A DNA stretch of 64,000 nt. Origin: Auanema rhodensis (Eukaryota > Nematoda > Chromadorea > Rhabditida > Rhabditidae). The notes under the pieces were generated by a model. The model saw nothing but the letters and a program-made list of their open reading frames with translations. It was not told the origin of the DNA and did not search any database. The number at the start of each line of letters is the position of its first letter. The first letter of the stretch is position 1. This document shows positions 14,001 through 28,858 of this stretch, piece by piece. The position numbers and the translations under genes are program-made. The stretch covers positions 2,728,001 to 2,792,000 of the forward strand of contig OZ059896.1 in NCBI GenBank assembly GCA_964057225.1, in the 5' to 3' direction.

Positions 14001-15662
14001 AATTTTGAAAACCGCATCTCTTTATCTTTCACGTGAAGCGAGTTACATACCAAGTGCACATCACGTGTACATTTAATTAGCATAAATTAAAGTTCACGTA
14101 AATTTCAAAGTCATGGTTACCATGCACCAATATTAATAAAAATTTGTTTTTAGACTAATATGGACATGGGGAATCTAATTTTGAAAACCGCATCTCTTTA
14201 TCTTTCACGTGAAGCGAGTTACATACCAAGTGCACATCACGTGTACATTTAATTAGCATAAATTAAAGTTCACGTAAATTTCAAAGTCATGGTTACCATG
14301 CACCAATATCAATAAAAATTTGTTTTTAGACTAATATGGACATGGAGAATCTAATTTTGAAAACCGCATCTCTTTATCTTTCACGTGAAGCGAGTTACAT
14401 ACCAAGTGCACATCACGTGTACATTTAATTAGCATAAATTAAAGTTCACGTAAATTTCAAAGTCATGGTTACCATGCACCAATATCAATAAAAATTTGTT
14501 TTTAGACTAATATGGACATGGGGAATCAAATTTTGAAAACCGCATCTCTTTATCTTTCACGTGAAGCGAGTTACATACCAAGTGCACATCACGTGTACAC
14601 TTAATTAGCATAAATTAAAGTTCACGTAAATTTCAAAGTCATGGTTACCATGCACCAATATCAATAAAAATTTGTTTTTAGACTAATATGGACATGGGGA
14701 ATCTAATTTTGAAAACCGCATCTCTTTATCTTTCAAGTGAAGCGAGTTACATACCAAGTGCACATCACGTGTACATTTAATTAGCATAAATTAAAGTTCA
14801 CGTAAATTTCAAAGTCATGGTTACCATGCACCAATATCAATAAAAATTTGTTTTTAGACTAATATGGACATGGGGAATCTAATTTTGAAAACCGCATCTC
14901 TTTATCTTTCACGTGAAGCGAGTTACATACCAAGTGCACATCACGTGTACATTTAATTAGCATAAATTAAAGTTCACGTAAATTTCAAAGTCATGGTTAC
15001 CATGCACCAATATCAATAAAAATTTGTTTTTAGACTAATATGAACATGGGGAATCTAATTTTGAAAACCGCATCTCTTTATCTTTCACGTGAAGCGAGTT
15101 ACATACCAAGTGCACATAACGTGTACATTTAATTAGCATAAATTAAAGTTCACGTAAATTTCAAAGTCATGGTTACCATGCACCAATATCAATAAAAATT
15201 TGTTTTTAGACTAATATGGACATGGAGAATCTAATTTTGAAAACCGCATCTCTTTATCTTTCACGTGAAGCGAGTTACATACCAAGTGCACATCACGTGT
15301 ACATTTAATTAGCATAAATTAAAGTTCACGTAAATTTCAAAGTCATGGTTACCATGCACCAATATTAATAAAAATTTGTTTTTAAACTAATATGGACATG
15401 GGGAATCTAATTTTGAAAACCGCATCTCTTTATCTTTCACGTGAAGCGAGTTACATACCAAGTGCACATCACGTGTACATTTAATTAGCATAAATTAAAG
15501 TTCACGTAAATTTCAAAGTCATGGTTACCATGAACCAATATCAATAAAAATTTGTTTTTAGACTAATATGGACATGGGGAATCTAATTTTGAAAATCGCA
15601 TCTCTTTATCTTTCACGTGAAGCGAGTTACATACCAAGTGCACATAACGTGTACATTTAATT

Positions 15663-16718
15663 AGCATAAATTAAAGTTCACGTAAATTTCAAAGTCATGG
15701 TTACCATGCACCAATATCAATAAAAATTTGTTTTTAGACTAATATGGACATGGAGAATCTAATTTTGAAAACCGCATCTCTTTATCTTTCACGTGAAGCG
15801 AGTTACATACCAAGTGCACATCACGTGTACATTTAATTAGCATAAATTAAAGTTCACGTAAATTTCAAAGTCATGGTTACCATGCACCAATATCAATAAA
15901 AATTTGTTTTTAGACTAATATGGACATGGGGAATCTAATTTTGAAAACCGCATCTCTTTATCTTTCACGTGAAGCGAGTTACATACCAAGTGCACATCAC
16001 GTGTACACTTAATTAGCATAAATTAAAGTTCACGTAAATTTCAAAGTCATGGTTACCATGCACCAATATCAATAAAAATTTGTTTTTAGACTAATATGGA
16101 CATGGGGAATCTAATTTTGAAAACCGCATCTCTTTATCTTTCAAGTGAAGCGAGTTACATACCAAGTGCACATAACGTGTACATTTAATTAGCATAAATT
16201 AAAGTTCACGTAAATTTCAAAGTCATGGTTACCATGCACCAATATCAATAAAAATTTGTTTTTAGACTAATATGGACATGGAGAATCTAATTTTGAAAAC
16301 CGCATCTCTTTATCTTTCACGTGAAGCGAGTTACATACCAAGTGCACATCACGTGTACATTTAATTAGCATAAATTAAAGTTCACGTAAATTTCAAAGTC
16401 ATGGTTACCATGCACCAATATCAATAAAAATTTGTTTTTAGACTAATATGGACATGGGGAATCTAATTTTGAAAACCGCATCTCTTTATCTTTCACGTGA
16501 AGCGAGTTACATACCAAGTGCACATCACGTGTACACTTAATTAGCATAAATTAAAGTTCACGTAAATTTCAAAGTCATGGTTACCATGCACCAATATCAA
16601 TAAAAATTTGTTTTTAGACTAATATGGACATGGGGAATCTAATTTTGAAAACCGCATCTCTTTATCTTTCAAGTGAAGCGAGTTACATACCAAGTGCACA
16701 TCACGTGTACATTTAATT
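15663..16718 (+). repeat. Two tandem copies of a three-monomer (528-bp) unit
   Basis: The unit is a CATGGAGA monomer, then one ending GTACACTTAATT, then one with CAAGTGAAG. Copies are 15663-16190 and 16191-16718, differing at CATAACG versus CATCACG in the third monomer. The same triad order recurs singly near 7.4-7.9, 12.0-12.5 and 14.3-14.8 kb. It looks like a frequently amplified unit of this part of the array. Confidence 0.75.
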
Positions 16719-17245
16719 AGCATAAATTAAAGTTCACGTAAATTTCAAAGTCATGGTTACCATGCACCAATATCAATAAAAATTTGTTTTTAGACTAATA
16801 TGGACATGGGGAATCTAATTTTGAAAATCGCATCTCTTTATCTTTCACGTGAAGCGAGTTACATACCAAGTGCACATCACGTGTACATTTAATTAGCATA
16901 AATTAAAGTTCACGTAAATTTCAAAGTCATGGTTACCATGAACCAATATCAATAAAAATTTGTTTTTAGACTAATATGGACATGGGGAATCTAATTTTGA
17001 AAACCGCATCTCTTTATCTTTCACGTGAAGCGAGTTACATACCAAGTGCACATACGTGTACATTTAATTAGCATAAATTAAAGTTCACGTAAATTTCAAA
17101 GTCATGGTTACCATGCACCAATATCAATAAAAATTTGTTTTTAGACTAATATGGACATGGGGAATCTAATTTTGAAAATCGCATCTCTTTATCTTTCACG
17201 TGAAGCGAGTTACATACCAAGTGCACATCACGTGTACATTTAATT
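16367..17245 (+). repeat. Five-monomer 879-bp block, relative of the block 3' of the LINE
   Basis: The five monomers are: CACTTAATT type; CAAGTGAAG type; AATCGC type; a GAACC monomer with a one-base deletion (GCACATACGTG near 17049, 175 bp); and CACC with AATCGC. The order, the deletion and the 879-bp length match 54058-54936. By eye only four substitutions separate them: GACTAAT/GAATAAT, AAAGTTC/AATGTTC, ATATGG/ATACGG and TTTCACG/TTTTACG. This is the only GCACATACGTG in the left array, and this copy lacks all four derived changes. Confidence 0.75.
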
Positions 17246-20200
17246 AGCATAAATTAAAGTTCACGTAAATTTCAAAGTCATGGTTACCATGAACCAATAT
17301 CAATAAAAATTTGTTTTTAGACTAATATGGACATGGGGAATCTAATTTTGAAAACCGCATCTCTTTATCTTTCACGTGAAGCGAGTTACATACCAAGTGC
17401 ACATCACGTGTACATTTAATTAGCATAAATTAAAGTTCACGTAAATTTCAAAGTCATGGTTACCATGAACCAATATCAATAAAAATTTGTTTTTAGACTA
17501 ATATGGACATGGGGAATCTAATTTTGAAAACCGCATCTCTTTATCTTTCACGTGAAGCGAGTTACATACCAAGTGCACATCACGTGTACATTTAATTAGC
17601 ATAAATTAAAGTTCACGTAAATTTCAAAGTCATGGTTACCATGAACCAATATCAATAAAAATTTGTTTTTAGACTAATATGGACATGGGGAATCTAATTT
17701 TGAAAACCGCATCTCTTTATCTTTCACGTGAAGCGAGTTACATACCAAGTGCACATCACGTGTACATTTAATTAGCATAAATTAAAGTTCACGTAAATTT
17801 CAAAGTCATGGTTACCATGCACCAATATCAATAAAAATTTGTTTTTAGACTAATTTGGACATGGGGAATCTAATTTTGAAAACCGCATCTCTTTATCTTT
17901 CAAGTGAAGCGAGTTACATACCAAGTGCACATCACGTGTACATTTAATTAGCATAAATTAAAGTTCACGTAAATTTCAAAGTCATGGTTACCATGAACCA
18001 ATATCAATAAAAATTTGTTTTTAGACTAATATGGACATGGGGAATCTAATTTTGAAAACCGCATCTCTTTATCTTTCACGTGAAGCGAGTTACATACCAA
18101 GTGCACATCACGTGTACATTTAATTAGCATAAATTAAAGTTCACGTAAATTTCAAAGTCATGGTTACCATGAACCAATATCAATAAAAATTTGTTTTTAG
18201 ACTAATATGGACATGGGGAATCTAATTTTGAAAACCGCATCTCTTTATCTTTCACGTGAAGCGAGTTACATACCAAGTGCACATCACGTGTACATTTAAT
18301 TAGCATAAATTAAAGTTCACGTAAATTTCAAAGTCATGGTTACCATGCACCAATATCAATAAAAATTTGTTTTTAGACTAATATGGACATGGGGAATCTA
18401 ATTTTGAAAATCGCATCTCTTTATCTTTCACGTGAAGCGAGTTACATACCAAGTGCACATCACGTGTACATTTAATTAGCATAAATTAAAGTTCACGTAA
18501 ATTTCAAAGTCATGGTTACCATGAACCAATATCAATAAAAATTTGTTTTTAGACTAATATGGACATGGGGAATCTAATTTTGAAAACCGCATCTCTTTAT
18601 CTTTCACGTGAAGCGAGTTACATACCAAGTGCACATCACGTGTACATTTAATTAGCATAAATTAAAGTTCACGTAAATTTCAAAGTCATGGTTACCATGA
18701 ACCAATATCAATAAAAATTTGTTTTTAGACTAATATGGACATGGGGAATCTAATTTTGAAAACCGCATCTCTTTATCTTTCACGTGAAGCGAGTTACATA
18801 CCAAGTGCACATCACGTGTACATTTAATTAGCATAAATTAAAGTTCACGTAAATTTCAAAGTCATGGTTACCATGCACCAATATCAATAAAAATTTATTT
18901 TTAGACTAATATGGACATGGGGAATCTAATTGTGAAAACCGCATCTCTTTATCTTTCAAGTGAAGCGAGTTACATACCAAGTGCACATCACGTGTACATT
19001 TAATTAGCATAAATTAAAGTTCACGTAAATTTCAAAGTCATGGTTACCATGCACCAATATCAATAAAAATTTGTTTTTAGACTAATATGGACATGTGGAA
19101 TCTAATTTTGAAAATCGCATCTCTTTATCTTTCACGTGAAGCAAGTTACATACCAAGTGCACATCACGTGTACATTTAATTAGCATAAATTAAAGTTCAC
19201 GTAAATTTCAAAGTCATGGTTACCATGAACCAATATCAATAAAAATTGGTTTTTAGACTAATATGGACATGGGGAATCTAATTTTGAAAACCGCATCTCT
19301 TTATCTTTCACGTGAAGCGAGTTACATACCAAGTGCACATCACGTGTACATTTAATTAGCATAAATTAAAGTTCACGTAAATTTCAAAGTCATGGTTACC
19401 ATGAACCAATATCAATGAAAATTTGTTTTTAGACTAATATGGACATGGGGAATCTAATTTTGAAAACCGCATCTCTTTATCTTTCACGTGAAGCGAGTTA
19501 CATACCAAGTGCACATCACGTGTACATTTAATTAGCATAAATTAAAGTTCACGTAAATTTCAAAGTCATGGTTACCATGCACCAATATCAATAAAAATTT
19601 GTTTTTAGACTAATATGGACATGGGGAATCTAATTTTGAAAATCGCATCTCTTTATCTTTCACGTGAAGCGAGTTACATACCAAGTGCACATCACGTGTA
19701 CATTTAATTAGCATAAATTAAAGTTCACGTAAATTTCAAAGTCATGGTTACCATGAACCAATATCAATAAAAATTTGTTTTTAGACTAATATGGACATGG
19801 GGAATCTAATTTTGAAAACCGTATCTCTTTATCTTTCACGTGAAGCGAGTTACATACCAAGTGCACATCACGTGTACATTTAATTAGCATAAATTAAAGT
19901 TCACGTAAATTTCAAAGTCATGGTTACCATGAACCAATATCAAAAAAAATTTGTTTTTAGACTAATATGGACATGGGGAATCTAATTTTAAAAACCGCAT
20001 CTCTTTATCTTTCACGTGAAGCGAGTTACATACCAAGAGCACATCACGTGTACATTTAATTAGCATAAATTAAAGTTCACGTAAATTTCAAAGTCATGGT
20101 TACCATGCACCAATATCAATAAAAATTTATTTTTAGACTAATATGGACATGGGGAATCTAATTGTGAAAACCGCATCTCTTTATCTTTCAAGTGAAGCGA

Positions 20201-21469
20201 GTTACATACCAAGTGCACATCACGTGTACATTTAATTAGCATAAATTAAAGTTCACGTAAATTTCAAAGTCATGGTTACCATGCACCAATATCAATAAAA
20301 ATTTGTTTTTAGACTAATATGGACATGGGGAATCTAATTTTGAAAATCGCATCTCTTTATCTTTCACGTGAAGCAAGTTACATACCAAGTGCACATCACG
20401 TGTACATTTAATTAGCATAAATTAAAGTTCACGTAAATTTCAAAGTCATGGTTACCATGAACCAATATCAATAAAAATTTGTTTTTAGACTAATATGGAC
20501 ATGGGGAATCTAATTTTGAAAACCGCATCTCTTTATCTTTCACGTGAAGCGAGTTACATACCAAGTGCACATCACGTGTACATTTAATTAGCATAAATTA
20601 AAGTTCACGTAAATTTCAAAGTCATGGTTACCATGAACCAATATCAATAAAAATTTGTTTTTAGACTAATATGGACATGGGGAATCTAATTTTGAAAACC
20701 GCATCTCTTTATCTTTCACGTGAAGCGAGTTACATACCAAGTGCACATCACGTGTACATTTAATTAGCATAAATTAAAGTTCACGTAAATTTCAAAGTCA
20801 TGGTTACCATGCACCAATATCAATAAAAATTTGTTTTTAGACTAATATGGACATGGGGAATCTAATTGTGAAAACCGCATCTCTTTATCTTTCAAGTGAA
20901 GCGAGTTACATACCAAGTGCACATCACGTGTACATTTAATTAGCATAAATTAAAGTTCACGTAAATTTCAAAGTCATGGTTACCATGCACCAATATCAAT
21001 AAAAATTTGTTTTTAGACTAATATGGACATGGGGAATCTAATTTTGAAAATCGCATCTCTTTATCTTTCACGTGAAGCGAGTTACATACCAAGTGCACAT
21101 CACGTGTACATTTAATTAGCATAAATTAAAGTTCACGTAAATTTCAAAGTCATGGTTACCATGAACCAATATCAATAAAAATTTGTTTTTAGACTAATAT
21201 GGACATGGGGAATCTAATTTTGAAAACCGCATCTCTTTATCTTTCACGTGAAGCGAGTTACATACCAAGTGCACATCACGTGTACATTTAATTAGCATAA
21301 ATTAAAGTTCACGTAAATTTCAAAGTCATGGTTACCATGCACCAATATCAATAAAAATTTGTTTTTAGACTAATTTGAACATGGGGAATCTAATTTTGAA
21401 AACCGCATCTCTTTATCTTTCAAGTGAAGCGAGTTACATACCAAGTGCACTTCACGTGTACATTTAATT

Positions 21470-24400
21470 AGCATAAATTAAAGTTCACGTAAATTTCAAA
21501 GTCATGGTTACCATGAACCAATATCAATAAAAATTTGTTTTTAAACTAATATGGACATGGGGAATCTAATTTTGAAAACCGCATCTCTTTATCTTTCACG
21601 TGAAGCGAGTTACATACCAAGTGCACATCACGTGTACATTTAATTAGCATAAATTAAAGTTCCCGTAAATTTCAAAGTCATGGTTACCATGAACCAATAT
21701 CAATAAAAATTTGTTTTAAACTAATATGGACATGGGGAATCTAATTTTGAAAACCGCATCTCTTTATCTTTCACGTGAAGCGAGTTACATACCTAGTGCA
21801 CATCACGTGTACATTTAATTAGCATAAATTAAAGTTCACGTAAATTTCAAAGTCATGGTTACCATGCACCAATATCAATAAAAATTTGTTTTTAAACTAA
21901 TATGGACATGGGGAATCTAATTTTGAAAACCGCATCTCTTTATCTTTCACGTGAAGCGAGTTACATATCTAGTGCACATCACGTGTACATTTAATTAGCA
22001 TAAATTAAAGTTCACGTAAATTTCAAAGTCATGGTTACCATGCACCAATATCAATAAAAATTTGTTTTTAAACTAATATGGACATGGGGAATCTAATTTT
22101 GAAAACCGCATCTCTTTATCTTTCACGTGAAGCGAGTTACATACCTAGTGCACATCACGTGTACATTTAATTAGCATAAATTAAAGTTCACGTAAATTTC
22201 AAAGTCATGGTTACCATGAACCAATATCAATAAAAATTTGTTTTTAAACTAATATGGACATGGGGAATCTAATTTTGAAAACCGCATCTCTTTATCTTTC
22301 ACGTGAAGCGAGTTACATACCAAGTGCACATCACGTGTACATTTAATTAGCATAAATTAAAGTTCACGTAAATTTCAAAGTCATGGTTACCATGAACCAA
22401 TATCAATAAAAATTTGTTTTTAAACTAATATGGACATGGGGAATCTAATTTTGAAAACCGCATCTCTTTATCTTTCACGTGAAGCGAGTTACATATCTAG
22501 TGCACATCACGTGTACATTTAATTAGCATAAATTAAAGTTCACGTAAATTTCAAAGTCATGGTTACCATGCACCAATATCAATAAAAATTTGTTTTTAAA
22601 CTAATATGGACATGGGGAATCTAATTTTGAAAACCGCATCTCTTTATCTTTCACGTGAAGCGAGTTACATATCTAGTGCACATCACGTGTACATTTAATT
22701 AGCATAAATTAAAGTTCACGTAAATTTCAAAGTCATGGTTACCATGCACCCATATCAATAAAAATTTGTTTTTAAACTAATATGGACATGGGGAATCTAA
22801 TTTTGAAAACCGCATCTCTTTATCTTTCACGTGAAGCGAGTTACATACCTAGTGCACATCACGTGTACATTTAATTAGCATAAATTAAAGTTCACGTAAA
22901 TTTCAAAGTCATGGTTACCATGAACCAATATCAATAAAAATTTGTTTTTAAACTAATATGGACATGGGGAATCTAATTTTGAAAACCGCATCTCTTTATC
23001 TTTCACGTGAAGCGAGTTACATACCAAGTGCACATCACGTGTACATTTAATTAGCATAAATTAAAGTTCACGTAAATTTCAAAGTCATGGTTACCATGCA
23101 CCAATATCAATAAAAATTTGTTTTTAAACTAATATGGACATGGGGAATCTAATTTTGAAAACCGCATCTCTTTATCTTTCACGTGAAGCGAGTTACATAC
23201 CTAGTGCACATCACGTGTACATTTAATTAGCATAAATTAAAGTTCACGTAAATTTCAAAGTCATGGTTACCATGAACCAATATCAATAAAAAATTGTTTT
23301 TAAACTAATATGGACATGGGGAATCTAATTTTGAAAACCGCATCTTTTTATCTTTCACGTGAAGCGAGTTACATACCTAGTGCACATCACGTGTACATTT
23401 AATTAGCATAAATTAAAGTTCCCGTAAATTTCAAAGTCATGGTTACCATGAACCAATATCAATAAAAATTTGTTTTAAACTAATATGGACATGGGGAATC
23501 TAATTTTGAAAACCGCATCTCTTTATCTTTCACGTGAAGCGAGTTACATACCTAGTGCACATCACGTGTACATTTAATTAGCATAAATTAAAGTTCACGT
23601 AAATTTCAAAGTCATGGTTACCATGCACCAATATCAATAAAAATTTGTTTTTAAACTAATATGGACATGGGGAATCTAATTTTGAAAACCGCATCTCTTT
23701 ATCTTTCACGTGAAGCGAGTTACATATCTAGTGCACATCACGTGTACATTTAATTAGCATAAATTAAAGTTCACGTAAATTTCAAAGTCATGGTTACCAT
23801 GCACCAATATCAATAAAAATTTGTTTTTAAACTAATATGGACATGGGGAATCTAATTTTGAAAACCGCATCTCTTTATCTTTCACGTGAAGCGAGTTACA
23901 TACCTAGTGCACATCACGTGTACATTTAATTAGCATAAATTAAAGTTCACGTAAATTTCAAAGTCATGGTTACCATGAACCAATATCAATAAAAATTTGT
24001 TTTTAAACTAATATGGACATGGGGAATCTAATTTTGAAAACCGCATCTCTTTATCTTTCACGTGAAGCGAGTTACATACCAAGTGCACATCACGTGTACA
24101 TTTAATTAGCATAAATTAAAGTTCACGTAAACTTCAAAGTCATGGTTACCATGAACCAATATCAATAAAAATTTGTTTTTAAACTAATATGGACATGGGG
24201 AATCTAATTTTGAAAACCGCATCTCTTTATCTTTCACGTGAAGCGAGTTACATATCTAGTGCACATCACGTGTACATTTAATTAGCATAAATTAAAGTTC
24301 ACGTAAATTTCAAAGTCATGGTTACCATGCACCAATATCAATAAAAATTTGTTTTTAAACTAATATGGACATGGGGAATCTAATTTTGAAAACCGCATCT

Positions 24401-25866
24401 CTTTATCTTTCACGTGAAGCGAGTTACATACCTAGTGCACATCACGTGTACATTTAATTAGCATAAATTAAAGTTCACGTAAATTTCAAAGTCATGGTTA
24501 CCATGCACCAATATCAATAAAAATTTGTTTTTAAACTAATATGGACATGGGGAATCTAATTTTGAAAACCGCATCTCTTTATCTTTCACGTGAAGCGAGT
24601 TACATATCTAGTGCACATCACGTGTACATTTAATTAGCATAAATTAAAGTTCACGTAAATTTCAAAGTCATGGTTACCATGCACCAATATCAATAAAAAT
24701 TTGTTTTTAAACTAATATGGACATGGGGAATCTAATTTTGAAAACCGCATCTCTTTATCTTTCACGTGAAGCGAGTTACATACCTAGTGCACATCACGTG
24801 TACATTTAATTAGCATAAATTAAAGTTCACGTAAATTTCAAAGTCATGGTTACCATGAACCAATATCAATAAAAATTTGTTTTTAAACTAATATGGACAT
24901 GGGGAATCTAATTTTGAAAACCGCATCTCTTTATCTTTCACGTGAAGCGAGTTACATACCAAGTGCACATCACGTGTACATTTAATTAGCATAAATTAAA
25001 GTTCACGTAAATTTCAAAGTCATGGTTACCATGAACCAATATCAATAAAAAATTGTTTTTAAACTAATATGGACATGGGGAATCTAATTTTGAAAACCGC
25101 ATCTTTTTATCTTTCACGTGAAGCGAGTTACATACCTAGTGCACATCACGTGTACATTTAATTAGCATAAATTAAAGTTCACGTAAATTTCAAAGTCATG
25201 GTTACCATGCACCAATATCAATAAAAATTTGTTTTTAAACTAATATGGACATGGGGAATCTAATTTTGAAAACCGCATCTCTTTATCTTTCACGTGAAGC
25301 GAGTTACATACCTAGTGCACATCACGTGTACATTTAATTAGCATAAATTAAAGTTCACGTAAATTTCAAAGTCATGGTTACCATGAACCAATATCAATAA
25401 AAATTTGTTTTTAAACTAATAAGGACATGGGGAATCTAATTTTGAAAACCGCATCTCTTTATCTTTCACGTGAAGCGAGTTACATACCTAGTGCACATCA
25501 CGTGTACATTTAATTAGCATAAATTAAAGTTCACGTAAATTTCAAAGACATGGTTACCATGAACCAATATCAATAAAAATTTGTTTTAAACTAATATGGA
25601 CATGGGGAATCTAATTTTGAAAACCGCATCTCTTTATCTTTCACGTGAAGCGAGTTACATACCTAGTGCACATCACGTGTACATTTAATTAGCATAAATT
25701 AAAGTTCACGGAAATTTCAAAGTCATGGTTACCATGAACCAATATCAATAAAAATTTGTTTTTAAACTAATATGGACATGAGGAATCTAAGTTTGAAAAC
25801 CGCATCTCTTTATCTTACACGTGAAGCGAGTTACATACCTAGTGCACATCACGTGTACATTTAATT
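21470..25866 (+). repeat. Homogenised AAACT subarray, 25 monomers
   Basis: Every one of 25 consecutive monomers carries TTAAACTAAT instead of TTAGACTAAT, usually with ACCTAGTGC or ATCTAGTGC near the end. Three have a shortened T-run, so the stretch is 4397 bp (25 x 176 minus 3). Within it, five monomers at 21646-22524 are repeated at 23405-24283 (offset 1759 bp, ten monomers minus one base); both copies start with the rare TTCCCGTAAA. Outside this block AAACT monomers are scattered among GACT monomers, so it appears to be a local expansion of one subfamily. Confidence 0.8.
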
Positions 25867-27978
25867 AGCATAAATTAAAGTTCACGTAAATTTCAAAGTC
25901 ATGGTTACCATGAACCAATATCAATAAAAATTTGTTTTTAGACTAATATGGACATGGGGAATCTAATTTTGAAAACCGCATCTCTTTATCTTTCACGCGA
26001 AGCGAGTTACATACCAAGTGCACATCACGTGTACATTTAATTAGCATAAATTAAAGTTCACGTAAATTTCAAAGTCATGGTTACCATGAACCAATATCAA
26101 TAAAAATTTGTTTTTAGACTAATATGGACATGGGGAATCTAATTTTGAAAACCGCATCTCTTTATCTTTCACGTGAAGCGAGTTACATACCAAGTGCACA
26201 TCACGTGTACATTTAATTAGCATAAATTAAAGTTCACGTAAATTTCAAAGTCATGGTTACCATGAACCAATATCAATAAAAATTTGTTTTTAGACTAATA
26301 TGGACATGGGGAATCTAATTTTGTAAACCGCATCTCTTTATCTTTCACGTGAAGCGAGTTACATTCCTAGTGCACATCACGTGTACATTTAATTAGCATA
26401 AATTAAAGTTCACGTAAATTTCAAAGTCATGGTTACCATGAACCAATATCAATAAAAATTTGTTTTTAGACTAATATGGACATGGGGAATCTAATTTTGA
26501 AAACCGCATCTCTTTATCTTTCACGTGAAGCGAGTTACATACCAAGTGCACATCACGTGTACATTTAATTAGCATAAATTAAAGTTCACGTAAATTTCAA
26601 AGTCATGGTTACCATGCACCAATATTAATAAAAATTTGTTTTTAGACTAATATGGACATGGGGAATCTAATTTTGAAAACCGCATCTCTTTATCTTTCAC
26701 GTGAAGCGAGTTACATACCAAGTGCACATCACGTTTACATTTAATTAGCATAAATTAAAGTTCACGTAAATTTCAAAGTCATGGTTACCATGAACCAATA
26801 TCAATAAAAATTTGTTTTTAGACTAATATGGACATGGGGAATCTAATTTTGAAAACCGCATCTCTTTATCTTTCACGTGAAGCGAGTTACATACCAAGTG
26901 CACATCACGTGTACATTTAATTAGCATAAATTAAGGTTCACGTAAATTTCAAAGTCATGGTTACCATGCACCAATATTAATAAAAATTTGTTTTTAGACT
27001 AATATGGACATGGGGAATCTAATTTTGAAAACCGCATCTCTTTATCTTTCACGTGAAGCGAGTTACATACCAAGTGCACATCACGTGTACATTTAATTAG
27101 CATAAATTAAAGTTCACGTAAATTTCAAAGTCATGGTTACCATGAACCAATATCAATAAAAATTTGTTTTTAGACTAATATGGACATGGGGAATCTAATT
27201 TTGAAAACCGCATCTCTTTATCTTTCACGTGAAGCGAGTTACATACCAAGTGCACATCACGTGTACATTTAATTAGCATAAATTAAAGTTCACGTAAATT
27301 TCAAAGTCATGGTTACCATGCACCAATATCAATAAAAATTTGTTTTTAGACTAATTTGAACATGGGGAATCTAATTTTGAAAACCGCATCTCTTTATCTT
27401 TCAAGTGAAGCGAGTTACATACCAAGTGCACTTCACGTGTACATTTAATTAGCATAAATTAAAGTTCACGTAAATTTCAAAGTCATGGTTACCATGAACC
27501 AATATCAATAAAAATTTGTTTTTAAACTAATATGGACATGGGGAATCTAATTTTGAAAACCGCATCTCTTTATCTTTCACGTGAAGCGAGTTACATACCA
27601 AGTGCACATCACGTGTACATTTAATTAGCATAAATTAAAGTTCACGTAAATTTCAAAGTCATGGTTACCATGAACCAATATCAATAAAAATTTGTTTTTA
27701 GACTAATATGGACATGGGGAATCTAATTTTGAAAACCGCATCTCTTTATCTTTCACGTGAAGCGAGTTACATACCAAGTGCACATCACGTGTACATTTAA
27801 TTAGCATAAATTAAAGTTCACGTAAATTTCAAAGTCATGGTTACCATGAACCAATATCAATAAAAATTTGTTTTTAGACTAATATGGACATGGGGAATCT
27901 AATTTTGAAAATCGCATCTCTTTATCTTTCACGTGAAGCGAGTTACATACCAAGTGCACATCACGTGTACATTTAATT

Positions 27979-28858
27979 AGCATAAATTAAAGTTCACGTA
28001 AATTTCAAAGTCATGGTTACCATGAACCAATATCAATAAAAATTTGTTTTTAGACTAATTTGAACATGGGGAATCTAATTTTGAAAACCGCATCTCTTTA
28101 TCTTTCAAGTGAAGCGAGTTACATACCAAGTGCACTTCACGTGTACATTTAATTAGCATAAATTAAAGTTCACGTAAATTTCAAAGTCATGGTTACCATG
28201 AACCAATATCAATAAAAATTTGTTTTTAAACTAATATGGACATGGGGAATCTAATTTTGAAAACCGCATCTCTTTATCTTTCAAGTGAAGCGAGTTACAT
28301 ACCAAGTGCACTTCACGTGTACATTTAATTAGCATAAATTAAAGTTCACGTAAATTTCAAAGTCATGGTTACCATGAACCAATATCAATAAAAATTTGTT
28401 TTTAGACTAATTTGAACATGGGGAATCTAATTTTGAAAACCGCATCTCTTTATCTTTCAAGTGAAGCGAGTTACATACCAAGTGCACTTCACGTGTACAT
28501 TTAATTAGCATAAATTAAAGTTCACGTAAATTTCAAAGTCATGGTTACCATGAACCAATATCAATAAAAATTTGTTTTTAGACTAATTTGAACATGGGGA
28601 ATCTAATTTTGAAAACCGCATCTCTTTATCTTTCAAGTGAAGCGAGTTACATACCAAGTGCACTTCACGTGTACATTTAATTAGCATAAATTAAAGTTCA
28701 CGTAAATTTCAAAGTCATGGTTACCATGAACCAATATCAATAAAAATTTGTTTTTAGACTAATTTGAACATGGGGAATCTAATTTTGAAAACCGCATCTC
28801 TTTATCTTTCAAGTGAAGCGAGTTACATACCAAGTGCACTTCACGTGTACATTTAATT
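27979..28858 (+). repeat. Recently expanded run of TTTGAACATG monomers
   Basis: The monomers at 27979, 28331, 28507 and 28683 appear identical by eye, carrying TTTGAACATG, CAAGTGAAG and GCACTTCACG. The monomer at 28155 has the same second half, but its first half is TTAAACTAATATGGACATG. Near-zero divergence among neighbours suggests very recent unequal exchange or replication slippage. Confidence 0.75.
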
